From positions 1 to 20,714 of the forward strand of contig DQNX01000144.1 of the NCBI GenBank assembly GCA_015658965.1: a DNA stretch of 20,714 nucleotides, given 5' to 3'. Made by a program: the position numbers and the translations under genes. The notes under the pieces were generated by a model. It was not told where the DNA came from, made no database searches, and saw only the letters and a list, made by a program, of their open reading frames with translations. Origin of the DNA: Gammaproteobacteria bacterium (GTDB lineage: Bacteria > Pseudomonadota > Gammaproteobacteria > PS1 > Pseudothioglobaceae). How positions within the stretch are numbered: the first letter of the stretch is position 1; the number at the start of each line of letters is the position of its first letter. This document shows positions 14,226 through 20,714 of the stretch, piece after piece.

Positions 14226-15275
14226 ATGAGATTTTTATTATTTTTATTATTGTTTAGCCATGTCACAGTGGCAAGTGCTGGGCTTTATGAGCGTGGCAAG
14301 GCGTACTATTATGGTGATGGCGTTGAGCAAAATTATATTAAAGCGTTTAGTGCATTTTTATATGCGGCTAAAACGGGCCATTTAGCCGCACAAACTGCCC
14401 TAGGGCTTATGCATATTGAGGGCAAAGGCATAGAGCAAAGTGATAAGAAGGGCGTTGATTTATTAAAGAAATCTGCCAATCAAAACAACGCTAAAGCTCA
14501 ATATTACTTAGGCAGTATGTATTATTTAGGCATTGGTGTGAAGCGTGATTTAAAAACGGCACATCGGTGGATTAAAAAATCGGCGGATCAAGGTTATGCA
14601 GATGCTCAGCAAAATCTAGCTTTGATGTACGAGCAAGGAAAAGGCACTAAGAAGAATCCGATATTGGCCAATAAATGGCATTTAGAATCAGCCAAATCTG
14701 GTAATCATGAAGAGCAATATCGTTTAGCCAAGGCTTACTTAGACTCTGAGAATTATAATCAGGCATTTATTTGGTTATTAAAATCTGCCAAACAAGACAA
14801 TGCTCAGGCGCAATTTCAATTGGGACGATTGTTTGCAAAAGGCAAAGGCGTACCACGTGACCATGATCAAGCTTTTGCTTGGTATCAGCAAGCGGTGGAA
14901 AATGGCAACGACAAGGCGGTTTATACGCTAGCAGGGCTTTTTGATCAAGGTTTGGGCGTTAAACAAGATTATCAGCGATCACACAAACTGTATCAAAAAG
15001 CCTTAACACAAGGTAATTTAGAGGCTTATGCAGACATTGCAAGGCATTATGAAAAAGGCCAAGGTGTGGAAAAAAATCTGAATAAAGCTTATAACTTCAC
15101 TATTGCTGCCGCAAGAAAAGGACATGGTGATTCTCAGCGCAACGTGGTAAAAATGTATGTACAGGGTTTGGGTGTAAAAAAATCAGTCAAAAAAGCCAAA
15201 TATTGGCTAAAAAGACTGATTAAGAAAGGCGATAAAACCGCCAAGATAGACCTGAAAAGATTACAAAAAAGGTAG
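14226..15275 (+). CDS. Exported Sel1-repeat protein (nine repeats)
   Basis: A 349-aa protein starting MRFLLFLLLFSHVTVASA, a signal peptide with predicted cleavage after ASA. Nine tandem Sel1-type units of about 36 residues fill the rest. Typical units are NNAKAQYYLGSMYYLGIGVKRD and DNAQAQFQLGRLFAKGKGVPRD; the fifth is shortened (GNHEEQYRLAKAYLDSENYNQAF). The tail is very basic (KKSVKKAKYW...KRLQKR). Sel1 arrays are helical scaffolds for protein-protein contacts, and exported ones often act in the periplasm; the partner is unknown. I start at ATG 14226: the frame stays open upstream to 14145 but that stretch lies inside tRNA-Val. No ribosome binding site is visible. TACAAT at 14213-14218 ends 7 nt before the ATG, so the mRNA could be nearly leaderless. 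Its 3' end overlaps the convergent methyltransferase gene by 15 nt. Confidence 0.9.
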   Translation: MRFLLFLLLFSHVTVASAGLYERGKAYYYGDGVEQNYIKAFSAFLYAAKTGHLAAQTALGLMHIEGKGIEQSDKKGVDLLKKSANQNNAKAQYYLGSMYYLGIGVKRDLKTAHRWIKKSADQGYADAQQNLALMYEQGKGTKKNPILANKWHLESAKSGNHEEQYRLAKAYLDSENYNQAFIWLLKSAKQDNAQAQFQLGRLFAKGKGVPRDHDQAFAWYQQAVENGNDKAVYTLAGLFDQGLGVKQDYQRSHKLYQKALTQGNLEAYADIARHYEKGQGVEKNLNKAYNFTIAAARKGHGDSQRNVVKMYVQGLGVKKSVKKAKYWLKRLIKKGDKTAKIDLKRLQKR

Positions 15276-15677
15276 AAATCTTCCGGTTTTATTTTTGTAG
15301 TTTGGGTAATTTTTAAAGCGCTCACTGAGTAGCTTCTCTTCTACATTTGATTTTAGTATCAAATCAATCAATAAAATCAACAGGATTATTATCGCCTGAT
15401 TGCCAGCAATGGTTAAAGTTAACGCCAAGCAAAATAGCAATACGCTGGTGTACATTGGGTGACGAATAAATCGATAGATGCCGTGTGTTACTAATTGATG
15501 CTGGTCTTTTAATGTGGGGACGATATTGAGGTTGTTAAGCTTCATATTAACAACAGATATTATTCCAATTGCAATTGAAAATACAATAAGCGCCGTGCTT
15601 AGTGTGCTCAAATGGCCAAATTGTGCGTTAATAACCAGATAAATAATACAACCAAATTGAATAACAACGTAAATCAT
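15261..15677 (-). CDS. ICMT/PEMT-like membrane methyltransferase
   Basis: A 138-aa membrane protein with four hydrophobic stretches. The C-terminal half carries the isoprenylcysteine / phospholipid methyltransferase pattern: LVTHGIYRFIRHPMYTSV (62-79) with the RHPxY signature, and an E113-E114-KLLSERFKNYPNYK motif near the end that binds S-adenosylmethionine in the family. It is shorter than most relatives (about 150-200 aa), and the N-terminus is just two helices. The ATG at 15677 has no ribosome binding site. The methyl acceptor cannot be named; bacterial members are mostly uncharacterised, and isoprenylcysteine is unlikely in bacteria. It is divergent from ubiM across 54 bp and overlaps the Sel1 gene tail to tail. 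Confidence 0.85.
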   Translation of the reverse strand: MIYVVIQFGCIIYLVINAQFGHLSTLSTALIVFSIAIGIISVVNMKLNNLNIVPTLKDQHQLVTHGIYRFIRHPMYTSVLLFCLALTLTIAGNQAIIILLILLIDLILKSNVEEKLLSERFKNYPNYKNKTGRFLPFL

Positions 15678-15694
15678 CAGTAGCTTGGGTAGTT

Positions 15695-15710
15695 ATAATA
15701 GAACTATTAT
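15695..15710. promoter_or_regulatory. Inverted repeat carrying -10-like sequences in the divergent gap before ubiM
   Basis: ATAATAG (15695-15701), AA, CTATTAT (15704-15710) form a perfect 7-bp inverted repeat. TATAAT (15694-15699) reads toward ubiM and TATTAT-like sequence reads the other way. It may be a divergent promoter or just AT-rich symmetry. No -35 boxes are convincing. Confidence 0.3.
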
Positions 15711-15731
15711 CTCATTATTTTGAATTAAAAC

Positions 15732-16931
15732 ATGCAAACTCCGTACGATATAGTTATTATTGGTGGTGGTCCAGCAGGGCTTAGTTTTGCCTGTTCGATG
15801 ATAGGGGCGGATGTAAACGTTCTGGTGGTGGAAAAATCTAACATTGATGCCATTGCCAACCCTCAAGCTGATGGTCGGGAAATAGCGCTCACGCATTTAT
15901 CACTTAAGATTTTAAAAAAATTAGGCGTTTGGGATTTGGTTGATCAAGCAGAAGTTTCCCTTTTGCGAGAAGCAAAAGTTTTTGATGGCGACTCACCATC
16001 ACTGCTAAATTTTAAAAGCGATGATTCTTCAATCGAGGCTTTGGGCTATTTAGTGCCTAATTACCAAGTTCGACAAGCCTTGTATCAGCGTGTTAGTCAG
16101 GCAAACAACATCACCATTAAAACAGATTCAATGGTAGATGATGTTGAGTACTGTGAAACACATTCAAAGGTGTTGTTTGCTGGTGGTGAGCAAATCGAGG
16201 CAAAATTAGTGATTGCAGCAGACAGTCGTTTTTCAAGTATTCGTCGCAAGATGGGCATACCTGCATTAATGAAGGATTTTTCCAAAGTGATGATTGTTAC
16301 CAAAATGGAACATGAAAAAACACATAACAATATTGCTTTAGAGTGTTTCGATTATGGACAAACTCTGGCCTTGTTGCCAATGGTTGGTAATGCCTCTTCT
16401 GTTGTTTTAACCGTGACTACAGATAAATCTAGAGCTATGCTGGCGCTATCTGAGGCTGAGTTTAACGACAAAATCACCAAAGATTTTAAAGGCGAACTTG
16501 GGCAAATGACACAAATGGGCAAGCGCTATTCCTACCCCTTGGTCGGTGTTCATGCAAAAACATTTATTGCCAATCGTTTTGCACTGATTGGCGATGCGGC
16601 TGTTGGTATGCACCCGGTTACAGCACATGGGTTTAATTTGGGCTTAAGAGGACAAGACATCTTAGCAACCTTAATTAAAGAGGCGTTAACACACGGCCAA
16701 GATATTGGCTCAACGTCATTGCTTAAATTATTTGAGAAAAAACACATTAATTTAACTCGATTGATGTTCTTTGGTACTAACGGTGTTGTGGCATTGTTTA
16801 CTAATGATGCACCTGTAATCAAGCAAGTGAGAAGGCTTGTGCTTAAGTTTGCAGAGCACTTTCCGCCGATTAAATATTTAATTTCGAATCATTTAACTGA
16901 AGCCAAGAGCAATCGATTTTTGCCGTTCTAA
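15732..16931 (+). CDS. ubiM: UbiM-type FAD-dependent ubiquinone biosynthesis hydroxylase
   Basis: A 399-aa flavin monooxygenase of the UbiH/UbiF/COQ6 family. It has the FAD dinucleotide motif GGGPAG (11-16), an internal [15 protein letters not shown] segment (DG-like motif), and the FAD-ribityl motif G287-D288 in [25 protein letters not shown]. The segments [11 protein letters not shown] (47-57) and [15 protein letters not shown] near the C-terminus match my recall of UbiM (Neisseria and others), not E. coli UbiH, UbiI or UbiF. UbiM hydroxylates the ubiquinone ring; known members vary in which position they modify, so the position is left open. It is membrane-associated through the lipid substrate. 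The stop TAA shares its last A with the pdxH ATG, so the two are translationally coupled. Confidence 0.87.
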   Translation: MQTPYDIVIIGGGPAGLSFACSMIGADVNVLVVEKSNIDAIANPQADGREIALTHLSLKILKKLGVWDLVDQAEVSLLREAKVFDGDSPSLLNFKSDDSSIEALGYLVPNYQVRQALYQRVSQANNITIKTDSMVDDVEYCETHSKVLFAGGEQIEAKLVIAADSRFSSIRRKMGIPALMKDFSKVMIVTKMEHEKTHNNIALECFDYGQTLALLPMVGNASSVVLTVTTDKSRAMLALSEAEFNDKITKDFKGELGQMTQMGKRYSYPLVGVHAKTFIANRFALIGDAAVGMHPVTAHGFNLGLRGQDILATLIKEALTHGQDIGSTSLLKLFEKKHINLTRLMFFGTNGVVALFTNDAPVIKQVRRLVLKFAEHFPPIKYLISNHLTEAKSNRFLPF

Positions 16932-17569
16932 TGAGTGTTGACTTACTAAAACTGCGACGTGAATTTACCAGTAATGGCATAAGGCGTACTGAACTTGACC
17001 CCAACCCGTTTGCGCAATTTGAATCTTGGATGGCGCAAGCCACCCAAGCAGGGTTGACTCTGCCAAACGCCATGAGTCTTGCCACAGCAGACAGTGATGA
17101 AATTGGCATTAGAACGGTTTTGTTAAAATCATTTGACGAACAAGGATTTGTATTTTTTACCAATTATAATTCTAAAAAATCAAAACAAATGACAGGCAAC
17201 CCGAAGGCGGCGTTGTTGTTCCCTTGGTTAGATCTTGAAAGACAAGTAAAGATTTCAGGTGTTGTTGAAAAAATATCAACACTCGATTCGATTAAATATT
17301 TTGCTTCACGTCCAAAAGATTCACAGCTTGGTGCTTGGGCATCGGATCAATCTTCACAATTATCATCCAGACAAGTATTGCTGTCTCAGTTTGAATCGAT
17401 GAAGACTAAATTTAATAAAGGCGAAGTGCCGTTACCGGATTTTTGGGGTGGTTATCGTGTTGTACCACGCACAATTGAATTTTGGCAGGGTAGAGAAAAT
17501 CGCTTACACGATCGTTTTGTTTACAAAAAAGAGGGCGATACTTGGGGGGTAGAGCGTTTAGCGCCTTAG
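16931..17569 (+). CDS. pdxH: Pyridoxamine 5'-phosphate oxidase
   Basis: PdxH oxidises pyridoxamine/pyridoxine 5'-phosphate to pyridoxal 5'-phosphate with FMN and O2. The 212-aa length equals the usual bacterial size. Features in order: [29 protein letters not shown]-binding R61-TVLLK66, [12 protein letters not shown], the family stretch [17 protein letters not shown], and the C-terminal R191-L-H-D-R195 signature whose Arg and His contact the substrate in the family. The ATG at 16931 overlaps the ubiM stop by 1 nt (TAATG). It supplies PLP, the cofactor of the aminotransferase at 3018-4190, though the genes are far apart. The 3' end overlaps aroE tail to tail by 12 nt. Confidence 0.96.
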   Translation: MSVDLLKLRREFTSNGIRRTELDPNPFAQFESWMAQATQAGLTLPNAMSLATADSDEIGIRTVLLKSFDEQGFVFFTNYNSKKSKQMTGNPKAALLFPWLDLERQVKISGVVEKISTLDSIKYFASRPKDSQLGAWASDQSSQLSSRQVLLSQFESMKTKFNKGEVPLPDFWGGYRVVPRTIEFWQGRENRLHDRFVYKKEGDTWGVERLAP

Positions 17570-18361
17570 GTTTTTAATCACTATTTGCGTGTTGGGCTGT
17601 TTGCCAGTCCAAAATTCAAAAGCTGCCGCCGCTTGTTCAACCAACATACCCAGCCCATCAACCACTTTGTGTGCGTGATTGGTTTGAGCCCAGTCCATAA
17701 AGGGTGTTTGTGTGCCATACATTAAATCATAACAAATAGCACCATTAGCAACACCATTAGCAATTGTCGGCATTTTTCCATTCAGTGAGGCGCTGGTTGC
17801 GTTGATAACAATATCCACGGGATCGTTTTTTACTTTATCCAGTCCAAAGCCACAAGTCTTGCCATGACTGCAAAAATCAAGCGCTAATTGCTTAGCTTTT
17901 GAGGCGGTACGATTGGCAATCATTAGGCGTTTAGGCTGCTGATTTAATAGCGGCAATAAAATGCCACGTGTGGCACCACCTGCGCCAAGAATCAGTATGG
18001 TTTTGTTATTTAGGTTAATGCCTAAGTTTTTGGTTAAATCATTCACCAGACCAATACCATCGGTATTTTCACCAATAAGTTGATTGCCCTTGACCTTAAT
18101 GGTGTTTACTGCACCTGCGGTTTGAGCATTAAGCGTGAGCTCGGTTGCCAAGTTAAAGGCTTCTATTTTAAAGGGCACTGTAATGTTAAAGCCTTTACCA
18201 CCTTGATTGATAAAAGCCTTTGTACTATTTGAAAAGTCGTCAATGGGTGCTAGAAATTTATCGTACTTAATGGCACACCCAGTTTGCTGGGCAAACTGGG
18301 TGTGAATAATGGGTGATAGGCTGTGCTCTATCGGATTACCAAAAACACCGTAGAGATCCAT
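17558..18361 (-). CDS. aroE: Shikimate dehydrogenase (NADP+)
   Basis: AroE reduces 3-dehydroshikimate to shikimate, the fourth step toward chorismate. The 267-aa product has the substrate-binding SLSPIIH (14-20), the catalytic pair Lys65 (NITVPFK) and Asp101 (GENTDGIG), and a glycine-rich NADP loop GAGGA (126-130) followed by TRG. NRTASKA gives the basic residue that selects NADP+ over NAD+ in the family. The C-terminal [19 protein letters not shown] motif is intact. The ATG at 18361 follows the RNase E stop by 2 nt, so the genes form an operon with rne first. It overlaps the pdxH 3' end by 12 nt. Confidence 0.96.
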   Translation of the reverse strand: MDLYGVFGNPIEHSLSPIIHTQFAQQTGCAIKYDKFLAPIDDFSNSTKAFINQGGKGFNITVPFKIEAFNLATELTLNAQTAGAVNTIKVKGNQLIGENTDGIGLVNDLTKNLGINLNNKTILILGAGGATRGILLPLLNQQPKRLMIANRTASKAKQLALDFCSHGKTCGFGLDKVKNDPVDIVINATSASLNGKMPTIANGVANGAICYDLMYGTQTPFMDWAQTNHAHKVVDGLGMLVEQAAAAFEFWTGKQPNTQIVIKNLRR

Positions 18362-18363
18362 TA

Positions 18364-20412
18364 TTAATCAACGTTCTCAGTTTTAGGTTTTGAATCTACC
18401 TTAGGTTTTGAGTCTGGTTTAGGCTTCGAACCTACCTTAGGCTTCGAGTCTACCTTAGGCTTCGAACCTACCTTAGGCTTCGAGTCTACCTTAGGCTTCA
18501 AGTCTGCCTTAGGCTTTGCATCCACTTTAGGTTTGGCCTTAGGGTTTTTCTGTGGCTTGGCTTGTGGTATATTTTTCTGTGGTTTTGCCTGTGGCTTGTT
18601 TTTAGGCTTTTGAGCATTACCTTGTGGCTTGTTTTGATTGTTATTTTGCGCCTTATTTTGGCTCTTATTACGGTTCTTATTACGGTTTCGATTGCGGTTT
18701 CGATTTCGATTATTTTGATTGGGGTGCTTGCTGTTAGGCTTCTTTTTCTTAGTGCCAAATAACGCTTTTTTAATCTTTTCAATCAGCGAAAGTTGTTTTT
18801 TCTCAGGCATACGCGTCGTTGGTCTGTTCATGTTAACTACAGGTGCTTCAGCTGTATTGGCTATGGCTAGGCCATTTTCAGCCAGACTTTGTTGCGGTTT
18901 AGAAATACCTTGATAGCTTTTATGTTGTGATTTTTTATCGCCTTTTTGTTTGTTAATATTAAAGTTAGGAAATTGCATGTAAGGATTAGGTAATAATGTG
19001 ATTTTAATACCATGTTTTTGCTCTAATCGGCCGATATCTGGGCGTTTTTCATTCAGCAAATAAGTGATAACATCAACACTGGATTGAATGGTTAAGCGCT
19101 GTGTTAGGTTAGAGGCATTACAGCCGTCTTCTAGTTGTCTGAGTATGGTTAATGCTAGGCTTGGTACTGTTGGTGTCATTCCACTGCCGTGACACTGAGG
19201 GCAAGGCTTTTCTACTGATTCAGAAACAGAGCTCATTAAACGCTGTCTTGACATTTCGAGTAAACCGAACTGTGAAATTTTACCAATTTGGATGCGTGCA
19301 CGATCTGAATTGGTGGATTTTTCCATCTCCTTTTCAATGGACCTACGATGTTCTTCAGAAGACATATCGATAAAATCAATCACCACCAATCCACCAATAT
19401 CACGCAGTTGTAATTGCATGGCAATTTCTTTAGCAGCTTCTAAATTGGTGTTATAAGCGGTTTCTTCAATATCAGAACCTTTGGTTGCACGGGCAGAGTT
19501 AATATCAATCGCTGTTAGTGCCTCGGTCGGATCAAAGACAATGGTTGCACCTGTGCGCAGTGATACTTCACGGTTAAACACGCTCTTGACTTGATTTTCA
19601 ACACCCATATGGTTAAACAAAGAATGCTCAGAAACATCAAACAATTTAATACGATCTAGGTAGTGAGGCAGAACAAAGCTAACAAACTCTTTGGCATTTT
19701 GAAACGTTTCTAAATCATCAATGATAACGCTATCTGTGTCTTCACGTAGATAGTCTCTTAGGGTGCGAATAATAATGTCACTTTCTTGGTAAATTAAGAA
19801 AGGTACTGAGCGTTTTTCTGCAGCGTTATTGATTGAACTCCAAAGTTCTGATAGGTAGTCAACCTCCCATTGTAGCTCTTCTAAACTCTTGCCAGATCCT
19901 GCTGTACGAATAATTAAACCAGCGTTATCTGGCATGGTAATTTGTTGAATAACTTCTTTTAAGGATTGTCTGTCAGTCGAGGTTATTTGTCTTGAAATAC
20001 CGTGACTTTTTGGATTGTTTGGCGTTAGAATCATGTAGGCGCCAGCTAGGTTAATGTAGGTGCTTAGTGCCGCACCTTTGTTGCCACGCTCTTCTTTTTC
20101 AACTTGGACAATAATTTCTTGTCCTTCTTTTAAAACGTCAGAAATAGTGAGTTTATCGCCTTTTGCTTTTGCGCCGTTATAGAGACTTTCTGCAACTTCT
20201 TTGAAGGGTAGGAAGCCTTGTCTTTCTTTGCCGTAGTCAATAAAAGCAGCTTCTAAAGATTGCTCTACTCGAGAGATTTTACCTTTGTAAATGTTGCCTT
20301 TATTTTTTTGATTAAGGCTGGTTTCTATATTGAGATCAGTAAGTTTTTTGTTCTTGACAATACCAACTCGGATCTCTTCTTTGTGAGTTGCATTGATTAA
20401 AATATGATTCAT
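18364..20412 (-). CDS. rne: Ribonuclease E with a short repetitive basic tail
   Basis: The 682-aa endoribonuclease initiates mRNA decay and rRNA/tRNA processing. The S1 domain (about 35-125) contains GNIYKGKISRVEQSLEAAFIDYG. The DNase I-like catalytic part has Asp303 (AIDINSARAT) and Asp346 (VIDFIDM), at the same numbers as the E. coli Mg2+ ligands. Zinc-link Cys404 and Cys407 (CPQCHGSG) also match. The small domain ends near FPNFNIN (485). An amphipathic stretch, LSLIEKIKKALFGTKKKK (541-558), resembles the membrane-anchoring segment of E. coli RNase E. The rest is Asn/Arg/Lys/Gln-rich, ending in KPKVDS/KPKVGS hexapeptides. The protein is far shorter than the E. coli enzyme (1061 aa), and I see no enolase- or PNPase-type docking site. 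AGGA lies 7 nt before the ATG at 20412. aroE follows 2 nt after the stop. Confidence 0.95.
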   Translation of the reverse strand: MNHILINATHKEEIRVGIVKNKKLTDLNIETSLNQKNKGNIYKGKISRVEQSLEAAFIDYGKERQGFLPFKEVAESLYNGAKAKGDKLTISDVLKEGQEIIVQVEKEERGNKGAALSTYINLAGAYMILTPNNPKSHGISRQITSTDRQSLKEVIQQITMPDNAGLIIRTAGSGKSLEELQWEVDYLSELWSSINNAAEKRSVPFLIYQESDIIIRTLRDYLREDTDSVIIDDLETFQNAKEFVSFVLPHYLDRIKLFDVSEHSLFNHMGVENQVKSVFNREVSLRTGATIVFDPTEALTAIDINSARATKGSDIEETAYNTNLEAAKEIAMQLQLRDIGGLVVIDFIDMSSEEHRRSIEKEMEKSTNSDRARIQIGKISQFGLLEMSRQRLMSSVSESVEKPCPQCHGSGMTPTVPSLALTILRQLEDGCNASNLTQRLTIQSSVDVITYLLNEKRPDIGRLEQKHGIKITLLPNPYMQFPNFNINKQKGDKKSQHKSYQGISKPQQSLAENGLAIANTAEAPVVNMNRPTTRMPEKKQLSLIEKIKKALFGTKKKKPNSKHPNQNNRNRNRNRNRNKNRNKSQNKAQNNNQNKPQGNAQKPKNKPQAKPQKNIPQAKPQKNPKAKPKVDAKPKADLKPKVDSKPKVGSKPKVDSKPKVGSKPKPDSKPKVDSKPKTENVD
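18383..18526 (-). repeat. Eight tandem 18-bp repeats in the rne 3' end (hexapeptide KPKVDS/KPKVGS)
   Basis: On the plus strand the unit is TTAGGCTTCGARYCTACC with small variations, phase 18 bp from 18383 to 18526. Units 3-6 (18419-18490) are two identical copies of a 36-bp block, one DS- and one GS-type unit each, implying recent duplication. All changes keep the frame. Confidence 0.9.
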
Positions 20413-20452
20413 GGTTTAGTCCTGTTAGTCGACTTTTTCCCACGCATAGAGG

Positions 20453-20472
20453 CTCAACACGTCTGTGCTGAA
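20453..20472 (-). promoter_or_regulatory. Hairpin in the rne 5' leader
   Basis: On the minus strand TTCAGCAC and GTGTTGAG pair around an AGAC tetraloop (8 bp counting two G-U pairs), about 40 nt before the rne ATG. It has no T run, so it is not a terminator. It is a candidate feedback-sensing stem-loop. Confidence 0.4.
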
Positions 20473-20527
20473 TTGACATTAAATTGTGATTTATTTGATT
20501 CATATGTGATTCAAAAACCTATTTCTT

Positions 20528-20547
20528 AAAGGGTTTTTCCCTTTTTT
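20528..20547 (+). terminator. Hairpin with T run, possible plus-strand terminator or rne leader stem
   Basis: AAAGGG (20528-20533), TTTTT, CCCTTT (20539-20544) followed by TTT form a short hairpin with a T tract on the plus strand. Nothing is seen to be transcribed into it on that strand within the window. On the minus strand the same stem would sit in the rne leader. Confidence 0.3.
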
Positions 20548-20574
20548 GTTTATTATCAATAAGTGATAATAAAC
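20548..20574. repeat. Perfect 10-bp inverted repeat upstream of rne
   Basis: GTTTATTATC (20548-20557), 7-nt spacer, GATAATAAAC (20565-20574). The arms are fully complementary. It may be an RNA hairpin in the rne leader or a dimeric operator in DNA. Confidence 0.6.
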
Positions 20575-20714
20575 AATTGTATTTACTCTATATGTGGCAA
20601 AAAAAAGCCCAAAATATTTATCGTAGTTTTTGTGGTATTTTATTTAGTACAAAAACATTTAAAAAAATTCTTTAGCGGATGTGTCTTAAACATCAAGCCC
20701 CTTAATTATATCAC

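Larger units (their letters stand above)
20413..20714 (-). other. Leader/promoter region of rne, no gene
   Basis: These 302 bases contain no credible ORF. Reading toward rne (minus strand) there is an A-rich/T-rich upstream half, an inverted repeat at 20548-20574, a second at 20528-20544, three phased TTGATT-like repeats at 20485-20512, and a hairpin at 20453-20472 shortly before the ATG. An ATTATA (TATAAT on minus) at 20705-20710 could be a -10 box whose -35 lies outside the window. By analogy with E. coli, where a long rne 5' UTR mediates autoregulation, this may be a structured leader. Confidence 0.5.

Noticed and set aside
18383..18526. Possible CRISPR-like array
   Set aside because: Repeats are contiguous with no spacers and in frame with rne; this is a coding tandem repeat.
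18498..18782. 94-aa minus-strand and 66-aa plus-strand ORFs in the rne tail
   Set aside because: They are frame shadows of the low-complexity rne repeats; hydrophobic or Lys-rich content comes from the same simple sequence.

Overview
The window is an AT-rich, tightly packed bacterial chromosome segment, almost entirely housekeeping genes. The protein set points to a gammaproteobacterium: a YgiQ radical SAM protein, a UbiM-type ubiquinone hydroxylase, a Tas-like aldo/keto reductase, and an RNase E whose catalytic and zinc-link residues carry the same numbers as in E. coli. A truncated Asn/Gly-rich repeat protein at the left edge recalls the sulfur globule proteins of sulfur oxidisers. Low GC plus this protein would suit the SUP05/Thioglobus type of sulfur oxidiser, but that placement is an inference. 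I see no IS element, prophage, CRISPR array, rRNA or integrase.

Layout, left to right. (1) 2-671: 3' end of the repeat protein, then tRNA-Asn with a strong promoter and a clean terminator. (2) 793-4190: ygiQ (+) converging on an aspartate aminotransferase gene (-), with a candidate two-way terminator between them. (3) 4256-6863: uvrB and queE, overlapping by 20 nt. (4) 6864-10384, minus strand: small membrane protein, aroC, a SulP anion transporter and an exported Hsp20-type protein, the last probably with its own promoter. (5) 10489-11532: Tas-like reductase, divergent from (4) across a 19-bp FadR/GntR-like palindrome. (6) 11762-12487, minus strand: tRNA-Arg(CCT) and a DsbA-family thiol protein. 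(7) 12554-14184: glycine-zipper envelope protein, small Sel1 protein, pyrF and tRNA-Val(GAC). (8) 14226-15677: exported Sel1-repeat protein overlapping tail to tail with an ICMT/PEMT-like membrane methyltransferase. (9) 15732-17569: ubiM and pdxH (stop/start overlap). (10) 17558-20412, minus strand: RNase E gene then aroE, 2 nt apart, preceded by a 302-nt leader/promoter region with hairpins and phased repeats.

Functional themes: aromatic amino acid biosynthesis (aroC, aroE, and aspartate aminotransferase as amino donor), cofactor and tRNA modification (queE, pdxH, ubiM), pyrimidine synthesis (pyrF), DNA repair (uvrB) and RNA turnover (rne). Envelope and protein-quality genes are interleaved (exported Hsp20, glycine zipper, Sel1).

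I do not see a clearly new multi-gene system. The items most worth a second look are the secreted alpha-crystallin-domain protein, the nonapeptide-repeat protein at the left edge, the short RNase E tail built from perfect DNA repeats plus its structured leader, the palindrome at 10414-10432, and the small upstream ORF overlapping the uvrB start.
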